Shown: positions 43,703 to 53,322, numbered from the stretch's first letter. The stretch: 64,000 nucleotides of DNA from an uncultured Flavobacteriales bacterium (GCA_905479995.1 CAJQON010000015.1:1-64000); one strand, 5' to 3'. Translations and numbers: made by a program. Notes: a model not told the origin generated them from the sequence alone.

Positions 43703-44722
43703 ATGTTAAAGAAGCAATATATCATTGTATTTATGTTGTTGGCTAGTTTTGGCTTGCAAGCGCAGCAGGATGTTCATTTTTCACAATTTTTCTCTTCTCC
43801 ATTAACTCTAAATCCGGCTAGTGCAGGAATGTTTTCAGGAGATTTAAGAGGAATATTAAATTATAGACATCAATGGGCTTCAGTAACTACACCTTATACT
43901 ACTATGGCTGCCTCTGTAGATGCACCAGTGTTACAAAATTTTGGTGGAGGGAAGTTTGGTCTTGGTTTAAATTTTTTCAAAGATAATGCAGGAGATTCGA
44001 AGCTATCTACCTTAAATGCTAACTTGTCTTTGGCCTATCATTTAGATATAGGAGATGGAGATGGCTCTAATTATTTGTCGGTTGGTTTTCAAGGAGGAAT
44101 GCATCAAAGAAGTATGGCTTATGGAGCTTTAACTTGGGATGAACAATGGAATGGCGATACTTTTGATCAGAAAATTAATACAGTAGATAACATTGGAGGA
44201 ACTTCTTTGAGTGCTTTTGATATGTCTACAGGAGTTCATTGGAACTATACTCCGTCAAATAAGACTAGAATTTCTTCTGGAGCTTCCCTTTATCACTTAA
44301 ATTCTCCAAATGTTGGGTTTAATGAAGCTTCAGCTCTTCGTAAAAAACTAACGGTTCATGGAAGTGGCGACTTTACCTTGAGCAATTCAACAATGGGTAT
44401 AATGCCAAATTTTGTATTTGTAAAACAAGGTCCTAATCAATACATAGATTTTGGAGGAGAATTGAAGTTTATTTTGCAAGAGGCTACTCGTTTTACCAAT
44501 TATAAGGATGAGATGTATTTTACAATAGGACCTTATTTAAGATGGGGAGATGCTACTTATGTTGTTAGTCGATTTAATCGTAAAGGAATGACATTGGCAT
44601 TGAGCTATGATATTAATTTGTCAGAATTAACCGCAGCATCTAGTCGTAATGGAGGGTTTGAAATAATGTTAGGGTATAAAATGGATTTAGCTACAACTAC
44701 TCGAGCATTTAAATTTAGGTAA
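43703..44722 (+). CDS. PorP/SprF family type IX secretion membrane protein
   Basis: A 339-residue outer-membrane beta-barrel protein. Signal peptide about 1-21 (LASFGLQAQQ), then the family N-terminus DVHFSQFFSSPLTLNPASAGMF and NYRHQWASVTTPYTTMAASVD. The barrel continues to the end (EIMLGYKMDLATTTRAFKFR). Members pair with secreted or surface proteins carrying type B sorting domains and anchor or help translocate them, as SprF does for SprB. It starts 2 bp after the M43/PKD gene stop, so the pair is co-transcribed and the partner is inferred to be that protein. Confidence 0.92.
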   Translation: MLKKQYIIVFMLLASFGLQAQQDVHFSQFFSSPLTLNPASAGMFSGDLRGILNYRHQWASVTTPYTTMAASVDAPVLQNFGGGKFGLGLNFFKDNAGDSKLSTLNANLSLAYHLDIGDGDGSNYLSVGFQGGMHQRSMAYGALTWDEQWNGDTFDQKINTVDNIGGTSLSAFDMSTGVHWNYTPSNKTRISSGASLYHLNSPNVGFNEASALRKKLTVHGSGDFTLSNSTMGIMPNFVFVKQGPNQYIDFGGELKFILQEATRFTNYKDEMYFTIGPYLRWGDATYVVSRFNRKGMTLALSYDINLSELTAASSRNGGFEIMLGYKMDLATTTRAFKFR

Positions 44723-44724
44723 GC

Positions 44725-46179
44725 TTATTTTTCATAAGCACCTAAGTCTGGTGGGTTGTTTCTTGATACTCCATCTTTATCTAATACAACTCCAGAAGCA
44801 AATCCAGCGTTAATAGCAGATGACCCATTTTTTAAGTGAAAATCGTGTAAGGTAATATCTATAAAAGTAGTGTTGGTACCAGGGTTAGAAATAACATTGG
44901 TGTAATTTGAACCAGCAACACTGTTAGTTGTTTTTACAATACAGTTATTGTGTTTAAAGTTAATTGCTCCTGGAGCTAAAACGTCAGTATCAAATTCAAC
45001 ATCAACATTTCCATCTATAATACAATTGTAAAAGTTAGATGAATCAATGTTTCTAACCTGTGTTGTGTTATTAATATCAACATAATAGTTTTGCAACAAT
45101 ACAGAAGGAGTAGTTCTCGTTCCTGTGTTCCAATAGTTGGCAAAAGTGGTATGGTTAAACTGGTATTCGCCACCACCTCTAACCAATAAATTATATTGCC
45201 CAGAATTACTAATTACAGAGTTTGTGTCTGTTATTTGATAGTTGGTTGCTAAAATTCCAACACCAGTATTATTATGTATTTCGCAATTGTTTAAACGTAA
45301 TTTGTTGGTGCTTTTTGGCGATAAAGGATTAAAGGGTAATGTTTCTGCCTGAATGCCAATAAAGCCATTTTTAATAATGGCATAGTTAAATACATTGTCG
45401 GCAGTTCCTTCATTTATCCAAATTCTATCCCATTGTCCTGGCACATCTTGCCAAGCATATTCTAATCGTGTACCTTGAAAAATTACCGGATCGCTTTGTG
45501 TTCCATTAACCACAATATTAGCATCTTTATATACCCATATTCCGGCATTGTTGTGAATGTGAACTCTAACTCCAGCTTCAATGGTTAGTTTGTCATTCCC
45601 ATCTAAAGTTAAGTAACCACCATAAATAACATAAGGTTTGTCATTCGTCCAAGTTGAGTCTAGTGCCCCAGCAGAAGTATCTCTATCTAAATAAACTACA
45701 GGAATATTACCTGCAGATCTATTAGCAACATAGTAATGAGCATTTTGTCCCCATGCGGCTAACTGAACTTCTTGTTGGTTTCCATTGGTAATAAAGTGAA
45801 CGGCATCCTCTACAACAAAAGGTGCTAAAACATTGTTGGGGTCTATGGTAACTTCTAAAAATACAAACAAGCTATCCTTGCCTCCAATTAAAACGTTTTT
45901 GTGTGAATTTCCGGGCACTCCATCTACATTAATTCTAAATTGAGAAGCAGCACCTTTACCCATAAATATGTCTGATATAATAATATCGTTGCTGTTGTTG
46001 TTGTAAATTTTAAATCGTTTGGTTGTAGAGCCAAAAGTGGTAAATACGGTATCAAACAATAATGTATCGATAGAAAAATTTAAATCATGAGATGAGTCAG
46101 AGCTTATGCTATCTTTTCTACATGAAAATAAAAAGACAATAAGAATTGTAAAAAATATGGAACTTAAAAGTTTGTTCAT
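44725..46179 (-). CDS. Lipoprotein with right-handed beta-helix
   Basis: A 484-residue lipoprotein with lipobox Cys20 (FLFSC). Residues about 35-135 look like an immunoglobulin-type beta domain (FDTVFTTFGSTTKRFKIYNNNS). The rest has the short strand/turn periodicity and Asn/Gly-rich turns of a parallel beta-helix (LTIEAGVRVHIHNNAGIWVYKDANIVVNG, LRLNNCEIHNNTGVGILATN). It ends in VLDKDGVSRNNPPDLGAYE, typical of beta-helix surface proteins. Carbohydrate binding or adhesion is plausible but unproven. It is convergent with the PorP/SprF gene, with 2 bp between stops. Confidence 0.78.
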   Translation of the reverse strand: MNKLLSSIFFTILIVFLFSCRKDSISSDSSHDLNFSIDTLLFDTVFTTFGSTTKRFKIYNNNSNDIIISDIFMGKGAASQFRINVDGVPGNSHKNVLIGGKDSLFVFLEVTIDPNNVLAPFVVEDAVHFITNGNQQEVQLAAWGQNAHYYVANRSAGNIPVVYLDRDTSAGALDSTWTNDKPYVIYGGYLTLDGNDKLTIEAGVRVHIHNNAGIWVYKDANIVVNGTQSDPVIFQGTRLEYAWQDVPGQWDRIWINEGTADNVFNYAIIKNGFIGIQAETLPFNPLSPKSTNKLRLNNCEIHNNTGVGILATNYQITDTNSVISNSGQYNLLVRGGGEYQFNHTTFANYWNTGTRTTPSVLLQNYYVDINNTTQVRNIDSSNFYNCIIDGNVDVEFDTDVLAPGAINFKHNNCIVKTTNSVAGSNYTNVISNPGTNTTFIDITLHDFHLKNGSSAINAGFASGVVLDKDGVSRNNPPDLGAYEK

Positions 46180-46212
46180 TTAGGGTAAAATTAACTATTC
46201 CTTTACGTTTAA

Positions 46213-47985
46213 TTATGAATTATATTGTGTTTCGTTTTTATCTTTAAATTGATAATCATATAGTTTTTTATAGAAACCATTCATTTTAAGCAATTGACTA
46301 TGGCTGCCTTCTTCCACAATTGAACCTTTGTCAATAACCATTATTTTATCAGCATTTTTAATAGTTGATAAGCGATGGGCAACAATAATAGAAGTTCTGT
46401 CTTTAGTTAAAACACTGGTGGCATGTTTAATTAGTTCTTCCGATTCACTGTCAATAGAAGAAGTGGCTTCATCTAAAATTAAAATTTCGGGCTGGTGTAC
46501 GTAAGCTCTTATAAATGAGATTAATTGTCGCTGTCCCACAGATAACATGGTTCCTCGTTCTTTTACATCATAATTGTAACCTCCAGGAAGTTTTGTAATA
46601 AACTCGTGTGCGCCAATTTCTTTTGCTGCGCTAATTACTTCTTCTTCAGAAATGGACTCATTAAATAAGGTGATGTTGTTCATTATGCTATCCGAAAATA
46701 GAAATACATCTTGGAGAACTACTGACATAAACTTCCTTAAGCTCTTTAATTCAAAGTCTTTTACATTGATATTATCAATAAAAATTTCGCCTTTATTTAT
46801 TTCATAATAACGTCCAAGTAAATTTATAATGGAAGATTTTCCAGCTCCAGTAGCACCTATTATAGCTAAACTTTGCCCTTTTTTAATTTCAAAATTAAGG
46901 TCTTTTAAAACCCAGTCTTCATCATTGTAGGCAAACCAAACATCTTTAAACTGTATGTTGCCATTAAGGTTGTCGGTAGTTTGTTTTCCAGTATTTTTAA
47001 TAGATGAATCAGTGTCTAAAATTTTAAAAACACGTTGAGAGCTTACCATGCCAAGCTGTAGCGTGTTAAAGCGATCTGCCAATTGACGAATTGGCCGGTA
47101 GAGCATATATATAAATAAGGTGTATGCAAATATTTCTCCTGGTTCAGCGTGACCTTGAGCAACTTCTCCAAACCCGTACCAAACTAGTAATGCAATAGAG
47201 CTAGCAGATAAAATTTCTACCACAGGAAAAAAGATGGAATAGGCCCAAACTGTTTTAATGTGCGCTTTTCTATGTTTTTTATTAATGGCGCTAAAAGTTT
47301 CCATTTCAACAGCTTCTCTATTAAAAATTTGAACGACCGACATTCCTGTGATATGCTCTTGAACAAATGTGTTTAATTTTGAAACCTGATCTCTAACTTC
47401 TTGAAAAGCTTTTTTGATTACTTTTTTAAAGATAGAAGTGGCAAGAAATAGTATTGGTATGGGAATTAATGTAATTAGTGCTAAATCCCAATTAGTGTAA
47501 AACATGTAAACCAATACAGATAAAATTTTCAGTAAATCTCCTATAATTACCAATATTCCACCAGAAAACATTTCGGCAATTGTTTCAATGTCTGAAACCG
47601 TTCTTGTTACGAGTTGACCAATAGGTGTAGTGTCAAAATACTTTAATTTAAATTTTATAACATGAGTAAACGTCTCGTTTCTTAGGTCTTTAATTACATT
47701 TTGGCCTAGTAGGTTTCCCAATAAGGTGTAAAAGTAAGTTAGAATAGATTCAAATACTAAAACACCAACAAGAGCCATCGCCATCATCCAAAGGCCTTTA
47801 TAGTCTTTTCCAATAATATAGTCATCAATGGTAATTTGAATTAATATCGGTCGGCCAAGTGCCAGAATTGCTAAAAAAATGCTTAAAAAAGCAGTAAAGT
47901 AAAACATGCCTTGGTAGGGTTTTACATACTGCATTACTCTTTTAAATAGTGAGTAATCAAAGGCCTTTCCAGTTACGTTAGACAT
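46213..47985 (-). CDS. ABC exporter, fused permease and ATPase (MsbA/MDR-like)
   Basis: A 590-residue half-transporter. The N-terminal ~325 residues hold six membrane helices of the ABC exporter type I fold. The ATPase follows with Walker A GATGAGKSS (near residue 378), Q-loop VVLQDVFLFSDS, signature LSVGQRQLIS, Walker B ILILDEATSSID and switch histidine IVAHRLSTI. As a homodimer or heterodimer it would export lipids, drugs or peptides; the cargo cannot be determined. Its start overlaps the end of truA by 8 bp, so the two are coupled in an operon. Confidence 0.92.
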   Translation of the reverse strand: MSNVTGKAFDYSLFKRVMQYVKPYQGMFYFTAFLSIFLAILALGRPILIQITIDDYIIGKDYKGLWMMAMALVGVLVFESILTYFYTLLGNLLGQNVIKDLRNETFTHVIKFKLKYFDTTPIGQLVTRTVSDIETIAEMFSGGILVIIGDLLKILSVLVYMFYTNWDLALITLIPIPILFLATSIFKKVIKKAFQEVRDQVSKLNTFVQEHITGMSVVQIFNREAVEMETFSAINKKHRKAHIKTVWAYSIFFPVVEILSASSIALLVWYGFGEVAQGHAEPGEIFAYTLFIYMLYRPIRQLADRFNTLQLGMVSSQRVFKILDTDSSIKNTGKQTTDNLNGNIQFKDVWFAYNDEDWVLKDLNFEIKKGQSLAIIGATGAGKSSIINLLGRYYEINKGEIFIDNINVKDFELKSLRKFMSVVLQDVFLFSDSIMNNITLFNESISEEEVISAAKEIGAHEFITKLPGGYNYDVKERGTMLSVGQRQLISFIRAYVHQPEILILDEATSSIDSESEELIKHATSVLTKDRTSIIVAHRLSTIKNADKIMVIDKGSIVEEGSHSQLLKMNGFYKKLYDYQFKDKNETQYNS

Positions 47986-48727
47986 TATAAACCTCCTTTG
48001 GATAATTTATTTCGGTTAAATATAATCCATGTGCTGGAGCAGAAGTTCCAGCATTTCCCCTGTCTTTGGATAGGATGATTTGCTTAAAATCTTCTAAATT
48101 TATTTTTTCAATTCCTATTTCCAATAAAGTACCAACTATGGCTCTTACCATGTTTCTTAAAAATCGGTCAGCAGTAATCGTAAAGACAATAAAGTCTGCT
48201 TCTTGTTTCCATTCGGCAAAGGTAATGTTGCAATTGTTGGTGTGTGTGTCGGTATTACTTTTGCTAAAACAAGAAAAGTCGGTGTAATTTTTTAATTCTG
48301 AAGCAGCTTCATTCATTAAAGCGATATTTAATGTTTTTGGTAATAAGTAAGCTTTATTAATGGTAAATGGATTTTTGTTTGTGGTAATGTGGTATTGGTA
48401 AGTTCTATAAGTTGGGCTAAATCTAGCATGAGCTTCAGCATTAACTTTAGCTATTGAAGTACATGAAATATCTGTAGGCAAAATACTATTTAACTTAAAA
48501 TGTACTTGGTTGAGGTCGAATTGTTGCTCAATATCAAAATGAGCAAAAAGTTGCTTGGCATGCACTCCAGTGTCAGTTCTTCCAGCACCTGCAACTAAAA
48601 TTTCGGATTGAAATATGGTTGATAGCGCTTCATTAATTTTTTGTTGAACAGAACTAGCGTTTTGTTGAACTTGCCAACCGTGGTAATTTGTACCATCATA
48701 TTTTAGCTCTAAAAAATACCTGCTCAT
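47978..48727 (-). CDS. truA: tRNA pseudouridine(38-40) synthase TruA
   Basis: A 249-residue pseudouridine synthase acting on positions 38-40 of the tRNA anticodon arm. The catalytic Asp is D52 in GAGRTDTGVHAKQ. LELKYDGTNYHGWQVQ opens the protein and RFLRNMVRAIVGTLLEIG follows near the end, both family hallmarks. The ABC exporter gene overlaps its 3' end by 8 bp. Confidence 0.95.
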   Translation of the reverse strand: MSRYFLELKYDGTNYHGWQVQQNASSVQQKINEALSTIFQSEILVAGAGRTDTGVHAKQLFAHFDIEQQFDLNQVHFKLNSILPTDISCTSIAKVNAEAHARFSPTYRTYQYHITTNKNPFTINKAYLLPKTLNIALMNEAASELKNYTDFSCFSKSNTDTHTNNCNITFAEWKQEADFIVFTITADRFLRNMVRAIVGTLLEIGIEKINLEDFKQIILSKDRGNAGTSAPAHGLYLTEINYPKEVYNV

Positions 48728-48768
48728 AAGGCAGGTAAAAGTAATGATTATAAGAAGTAAAAGTGGTG

Positions 48769-49419
48769 TTAATCTCTTCCTTTTTCTTTTAAAAGAGGTA
48801 CAAATCTAAAAACACCTAAATCTTCTGTTTCATAATTATTCTCACCGGTCTTCACAATTTTTTTCATCATTTGGTCGGCACCTTCTCCAACAGGAATAAT
48901 CATAATTCCGCCAATTTTTAGCTGAACCAACAAGTCTTCAGGAATATATGGTGCACCAGCAGTAACAATTATTTTGTCAAAAGGAGCAAAAGAAGGCAGC
49001 CCTTTGTAGCCATCGCCATAAAATAGCTTAGTGTTGTAGCCCAGTTTTGGCAACAACAATTTTGTTCGGTCAAATAATGCTTTCTGCCGCTCTATTGAAA
49101 AAACTTTTGCTCCAACTTCTAATAATACAGCAGTTTGATAGCCAGATCCAGTTCCAATTTCCAATACCTTTTCTCTCTTTTTTATTTGTAGTAATTCTGT
49201 TTGAAATGCTACAGTATAAGGTTGAGAAATTGTTTGATTAGAACCAATAGGAAAAGGTTTGTCTTCATAAGCAAATTTATGCAAGGCATTATCAGGAATA
49301 AATAAATGTCTTGGAATTGATTCTATTGCTAATAATACCGCATTATCTTGTATTCCCTTTTCGGCAACTACAGCAGCCAATTGCTTGCGGAGTCCCTTAT
49401 GTCTGTATGTGTCTATCAT
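48769..49419 (-). CDS. pcm: Protein-L-isoaspartate O-methyltransferase
   Basis: A 216-residue enzyme that methylates L-isoaspartyl residues to start repair of aged proteins. I start it at ATG 49419 (MIDTYRHKGLRKQL) because the extra ten residues from 49449 are not family-like. The SAM site is VLEIGTGSGYQTAVL, the substrate-side loop is QTISQPYTVAFQTELL, and the post-motif IVTAGAPYIPEDLL is present. It lies 41 bp upstream of truA on the same strand. Confidence 0.93.
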   Translation of the reverse strand: MIDTYRHKGLRKQLAAVVAEKGIQDNAVLLAIESIPRHLFIPDNALHKFAYEDKPFPIGSNQTISQPYTVAFQTELLQIKKREKVLEIGTGSGYQTAVLLEVGAKVFSIERQKALFDRTKLLLPKLGYNTKLFYGDGYKGLPSFAPFDKIIVTAGAPYIPEDLLVQLKIGGIMIIPVGEGADQMMKKIVKTGENNYETEDLGVFRFVPLLKEKGRD

Positions 49420-49545
49420 AATATTTAATCTCTGCAAAATAAGTAACAATCTAGTAGTTATTTACTAGGCTTGTAGTTGTTATTATTAAAGATAGAGTGT
49501 TAATAAGAATATAATTCGATACTAAAGCGAAAAGTACATTCGGCT

Positions 49546-49553
49546 ATTTTTGT
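49546..49553 (+). promoter_or_regulatory. -7 box upstream of the Gfo/Idh gene
   Basis: TATTTTTG is an exact TAnnTTTG match, 14 bp before the ATG at 49568, implying a very short 5' leader. The -33 element is not evident at normal spacing. Confidence 0.45.
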
Positions 49554-49567
49554 AGCAGATTTTAAAC

Positions 49568-50512
49568 ATGGAAATGCTAAAGATTGGTGTAATAGGTGCA
49601 GGAAGGTTAGGTAAAATTCACATTGCTTTATTGAAAGAAATAAAGGAATTTGAATTGGTGGGTTTTTTCGATACTGATGAATCCTTTAGGGTGGATGTTG
49701 CCAAAGAATTAAACGTTAAATCGTTTAGTAATGTTGATGAATTAATTGATTTAGTTGATGCCGTAGATATTGTTAAACCTACCATTTCTCATTTTGATTT
49801 TGCAGTTAAAGCCATCAGGCAGTCCAAACATGTGTTTATTGAAAAGCCAGTTACTAATACCGTAGAGGAAGCCAAACAATTATTAGAATTGGCTGAAGAA
49901 GCGAATGTTAAAGTTCAGGTTGGACATATAGAACGGTTTAACCCAGCCTTTAAAGCAGCCTTACCATACATCTCCAACCCAAGGTTTATTGAAACACATC
50001 GGATGATTGAATTTGATGCCAAAAAAGTAAGTATTCCTGTAGTGATGGACTTAATGAGTCATGATTTAGATATTATACTCAGTATTGTAAAGTCAAACAT
50101 TAAAAAAATTAGCGCAAGCGGAGTAGAGGTAATTGGTAGTTCGCCAGATATAGTAAACGCTGTTGTTGAATTTGATAATGGTTGTGTGGCAAATCTTACA
50201 GCGAGCAGAGTTTCACTTAAAAATGAACGAGTTTCTAAATTTTATCAGAAAGATGCACATATAATTATTGATTACTTTAAGCAAGAAACAAATCTTTATG
50301 CTTTAAAAACCAATGGTAAAACAGAAATTTTCACCAAAAAACTAGATATCGTAAAACAAAACCCTGTTCAAACCGAACTAAAAGAATTTGCTCAGTCAAT
50401 TCAAAACGATACTGCACCACAAGTTGGAATATTAGATGGTAGTGTTATGTTAGATGCTGCCCTTAAAATTGCAGAAAAAATAAAAAAAACTACCTCATTA
50501 ATCGAAGATTAA
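49568..50512 (+). CDS. Gfo/Idh/MocA family NAD(P)-dependent oxidoreductase
   Basis: A 314-residue oxidoreductase. The Rossmann motif is GVIGAGRLGKIHI, the EKP motif typical of the family is in VFIEKPVTNTVEEAK, and the catalytic-side helix is VMDLMSHDLDIILSIV with its His. The start could be ATG 49568 or ATG 49574 (MLKIGVIG). Members interconvert sugars, inositols or related substrates. It stands 49 bp upstream of the lipoprotein and sugar-transferase genes, so it may act in a cell-surface sugar pathway, but this is only an inference from position. Confidence 0.88.
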   Translation: MEMLKIGVIGAGRLGKIHIALLKEIKEFELVGFFDTDESFRVDVAKELNVKSFSNVDELIDLVDAVDIVKPTISHFDFAVKAIRQSKHVFIEKPVTNTVEEAKQLLELAEEANVKVQVGHIERFNPAFKAALPYISNPRFIETHRMIEFDAKKVSIPVVMDLMSHDLDIILSIVKSNIKKISASGVEVIGSSPDIVNAVVEFDNGCVANLTASRVSLKNERVSKFYQKDAHIIIDYFKQETNLYALKTNGKTEIFTKKLDIVKQNPVQTELKEFAQSIQNDTAPQVGILDGSVMLDAALKIAEKIKKTTSLIED

Positions 50513-50561
50513 TAACTTTACACAATAAATTTTAAATCCTGTCGTTTAGCGGGAACTATAT

Positions 50562-51428
50562 ATGAATTTACGCAACGTTAAAAATTATATTTTATTACTA
50601 GCTATCATTATTTTTTTTCTTGGCTGTTCCAAGGATAAATTTGAGGCAACAGTTCCTGCCTATATCTCTATAGACGATATTTTGTTTTCTACCGATTATG
50701 CTACTGAAGGATCTGCTTCCAGTAATATTACTGATGCTTGGGTTTATATTGATGATAATTTGGTTGGTGTTTATGAGCTTCCTGCTACATTTCCAGTATT
50801 AAAAGAAGGAAATGTAGAGGTTAAAATTTATGCAGGAATTAAAGATAATGGAATAACGGCCTCTAGAGCACGATACTTGTTGTATGATCCCCATATTCAA
50901 ACGATTAACCTTGTTCCTGAAGAAACAATTAAAATTATCCCAACGGTAGGTTATAATCCTGATGTAAAGTTTACTTGGTTAGAAGATTTTGAAACCGCAA
51001 GCCTTTCTTTTTTATACCACACCAGGAGTGATACCATCATAATGAAGCAGAATAATGATGTTAAGGAAGGTAATTTTTCTGGTCATGTATATTTAGAATC
51101 TAATATGGACTTTTTTGAGGCTACTTCTATTGAGTACGGAAATGTTCCCAAAAATGGTTCTCCTGTTTATTTAGAGATAGACTTTAAAACCAATGAACCT
51201 GTTTTAATAGGGGTTTATCATAATGGAATACAAGGAGGAAGCTCTTACTTAGCAAAAACGGATGGAGAATGGAAAAAGATTTATGTAAATTTAACTTCAC
51301 TGTCAGGTGCAGTTCAAAGTTCTACTGCATTAAAAGTATTTCTTGGTATGCAAGAGTTTCCTAACGCTCCATTTACAGTTACTAATCCTGAAGTTTTTAT
51401 TGATAATATTAAATTAGTGCATTACTAA
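50562..51428 (+). CDS. Lipoprotein with beta-sandwich (carbohydrate-binding-like) domain
   Basis: A 288-residue lipoprotein with lipobox Cys22 (FFLGC). The N-terminal half has an Ig-like or CRD-like beta domain (AWVYIDDNLVGVYELPATFP). The C-terminal half resembles a jelly-roll carbohydrate-binding module (GNFSGHVYLES, YLEIDFKTNEPVLIGVY, FIDNIKLVHY). No enzyme motif is seen. Its stop overlaps the sugar-transferase start by one base (TAATG), so the two are coupled, which suggests a role in surface polysaccharide handling. Confidence 0.75.
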   Translation: MNLRNVKNYILLLAIIIFFLGCSKDKFEATVPAYISIDDILFSTDYATEGSASSNITDAWVYIDDNLVGVYELPATFPVLKEGNVEVKIYAGIKDNGITASRARYLLYDPHIQTINLVPEETIKIIPTVGYNPDVKFTWLEDFETASLSFLYHTRSDTIIMKQNNDVKEGNFSGHVYLESNMDFFEATSIEYGNVPKNGSPVYLEIDFKTNEPVLIGVYHNGIQGGSSYLAKTDGEWKKIYVNLTSLSGAVQSSTALKVFLGMQEFPNAPFTVTNPEVFIDNIKLVHY

Positions 51429-52843
51429 TGAATAAAGGGATTCAGGTTTTAAAATACATCTTTTTTGATTTAGTTTCAGCAGCTTTAGCATGGACACTTT
51501 TTTTTATTTTTAGAAAGAAATATTTAGAAGCTCAAAAGTTTGGGTATGAAGTCCCTTTAGATTTTGATAGTAATTTTTATTACGCCTTATTACTTGTTCC
51601 AATTTATTGGATATTTATGTATTTTGTAATAGGAACCTACAAAAACATTTACCGAAAATCACGTTTAAAAGAATTCGGTCAAACCTTACTTATTTCCTTA
51701 ATAGGAACCTTGATTCTGTTTTTTGTTTTGCTGTTAGACGATGAGATTTCTTCTTATAAGCAGTATTATAGATCTTATTTAACCCTCTTTTTATTGCATT
51801 TTGTATTGACTGAATTTTTCAGACTAATACTTACAACCTATACCGGAAAATGTATTAAAAAGAGAAAAATTGGATTTAACACCTTAATAATAGGGTCTAA
51901 TCAAAAGGCAATTGAATTGTTCCAAGAACTAGAAGGTCAAAAATTCTCCTCAGGAAATAGATTAGTAGGTTTTACCCATGTGGTGAAAGACGACAAGTAT
52001 TTGTTGGAAGAGTATTTGCAACATGTTGGCAACTGCGTTGACTTAAGGGCAACCATAGAAAAACACGAAATTGAAGAGGTTATTATTGCTGTAGAATCTT
52101 CTGAGCATGATAGTTTAGGGAACATAATTACAGAATTAGAAGGGTTGGATGTGTTAATTAAAATTATTCCAGACATGTACGATATTCTATCTGGGTCGGT
52201 AAAAATGAGTTCTATTTTTGGTACACCCCTTATTGTTATAACAAAAGATATTATGCCTTCTTGGCAACAGTCCGTAAAAAGAATAATAGATGTTTTTACT
52301 TCAATTTTTGTACTGATATTATTCTCTCCGGGCTATTTAATAACAGCATTAGTGGTAATGTTAACTTCAAAAGGACCAGCATTCTTTTTTCAAGAGCGTA
52401 TAGGTATTCATGGTAAACCGTTTAATATCTATAAGTTTCGTTCAATGCGTACTGATGCAGAAAAAGATGGCCCTGCTTTATCAAGCGAGCATGATAGTAG
52501 AATTACACCTTTCGGTAAATTTATGCGTAAAGTAAGGTTAGATGAAATGCCTCAGTTTTATAACGTATTAATTGGTGATATGAGTTTGGTAGGGCCACGA
52601 CCTGAACGACAATTTTTTATTGATAAGATAGTAGAAACAGCTCCTCACTACAACCATTTACTTAAGGTTAGACCCGGAATTACTTCTTGGGGACAAGTAA
52701 AATATGGGTATGCAGAAAATGTAGATCAGATGGTAGAACGCTTAAAATTTGACATCATTTACATTGAAAATATGTCACTATTGGTAGATTTTAAAATTTT
52801 AATTTATACCGTAATGATTGTAATAAAAGGCAGTGGTAAATAA
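51428..52843 (+). CDS. Polyprenyl-phosphate sugar-1-phosphate transferase (exopolysaccharide initiation)
   Basis: A 471-residue membrane enzyme of the WbaP/CpsE type. Four membrane helices lie in the first ~150 residues, then a Rossmann-like cytoplasmic domain (NTLIIGSNQKAIELFQEL), one more hydrophobic segment (about 285-308), and the catalytic bacterial sugar-transferase domain (FFQERIGIHGKPFNIYKFRSM, KVRLDEMPQFYNVLIGDMSL, VGPRPERQFF) with the Asp-Glu pair (DE) that forms the active site. It attaches the first sugar phosphate to undecaprenyl phosphate for a surface polysaccharide. No glycosyltransferases or flippase follow in this window, so it is an isolated initiator. Confidence 0.92.
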   Translation: MNKGIQVLKYIFFDLVSAALAWTLFFIFRKKYLEAQKFGYEVPLDFDSNFYYALLLVPIYWIFMYFVIGTYKNIYRKSRLKEFGQTLLISLIGTLILFFVLLLDDEISSYKQYYRSYLTLFLLHFVLTEFFRLILTTYTGKCIKKRKIGFNTLIIGSNQKAIELFQELEGQKFSSGNRLVGFTHVVKDDKYLLEEYLQHVGNCVDLRATIEKHEIEEVIIAVESSEHDSLGNIITELEGLDVLIKIIPDMYDILSGSVKMSSIFGTPLIVITKDIMPSWQQSVKRIIDVFTSIFVLILFSPGYLITALVVMLTSKGPAFFFQERIGIHGKPFNIYKFRSMRTDAEKDGPALSSEHDSRITPFGKFMRKVRLDEMPQFYNVLIGDMSLVGPRPERQFFIDKIVETAPHYNHLLKVRPGITSWGQVKYGYAENVDQMVERLKFDIIYIENMSLLVDFKILIYTVMIVIKGSGK

Positions 52844-52854
52844 ATGATTTTTAC

Positions 52855-53292
52855 ATGAAAACCTTATGCCTAATATTCTTAACCATTGTTTTGATTTCTT
52901 GTGGTGGAAATAATGAAGTAGGTCGATTTGATTTGTTAAAACAAAACCATGCTGAATTTAAAATAACATTAGATGCTGAAGAAGAAGTATTGTTGTTTGC
53001 TGATATAGATATTACTTATAAAGAAAAACCACCACTTGTTTTTAACTGCGATTTTTATAGAAATGGGGAGTATTTATTTGGGGGAGGAACAGATCCATTG
53101 ATGACCACAGAGAATAGTAATGATACCAAAACAATAAATGATGGAATTACCCATTGGAAGTTTTATGGGAAATTAGAGGGTTCTTTAACTGCAACAGAAA
53201 AAGGAAATTATAGGATTATTACTACACTTTTAAAAAATAAACAAGTGGATTTAAAAATTAATAAAGCCGAAATTGTTTTTGTAAAGCAATAA
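52855..53292 (+). CDS. Small lipoprotein, unknown function
   Basis: A 145-residue lipoprotein with lipobox Cys16 (VLISC) and a beta-rich mature part (EFKITLDAEEEVLLFADIDI, HWKFYGKLEGSLTATEKGNYRIITTLL). It resembles no family I can name; the second half suggests an immunoglobulin-like sandwich. It begins 11 bp after the sugar-transferase stop, so it is likely part of that operon and may serve the same envelope pathway. Confidence 0.7.
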   Translation: MKTLCLIFLTIVLISCGGNNEVGRFDLLKQNHAEFKITLDAEEEVLLFADIDITYKEKPPLVFNCDFYRNGEYLFGGGTDPLMTTENSNDTKTINDGITHWKFYGKLEGSLTATEKGNYRIITTLLKNKQVDLKINKAEIVFVKQ

Positions 53293-53307
53293 TTGAACAG
53301 AGTTACT

Positions 53308-53315
53308 TAATTTTG
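53308..53315 (+). promoter_or_regulatory. -7 box upstream of mtaB
   Basis: TAATTTTG is an exact TAnnTTTG match, 7 bp before the mtaB ATG at 53323. A transcript from here would be nearly leaderless. Confidence 0.4.
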
Positions 53316-53322
53316 CATCCTT

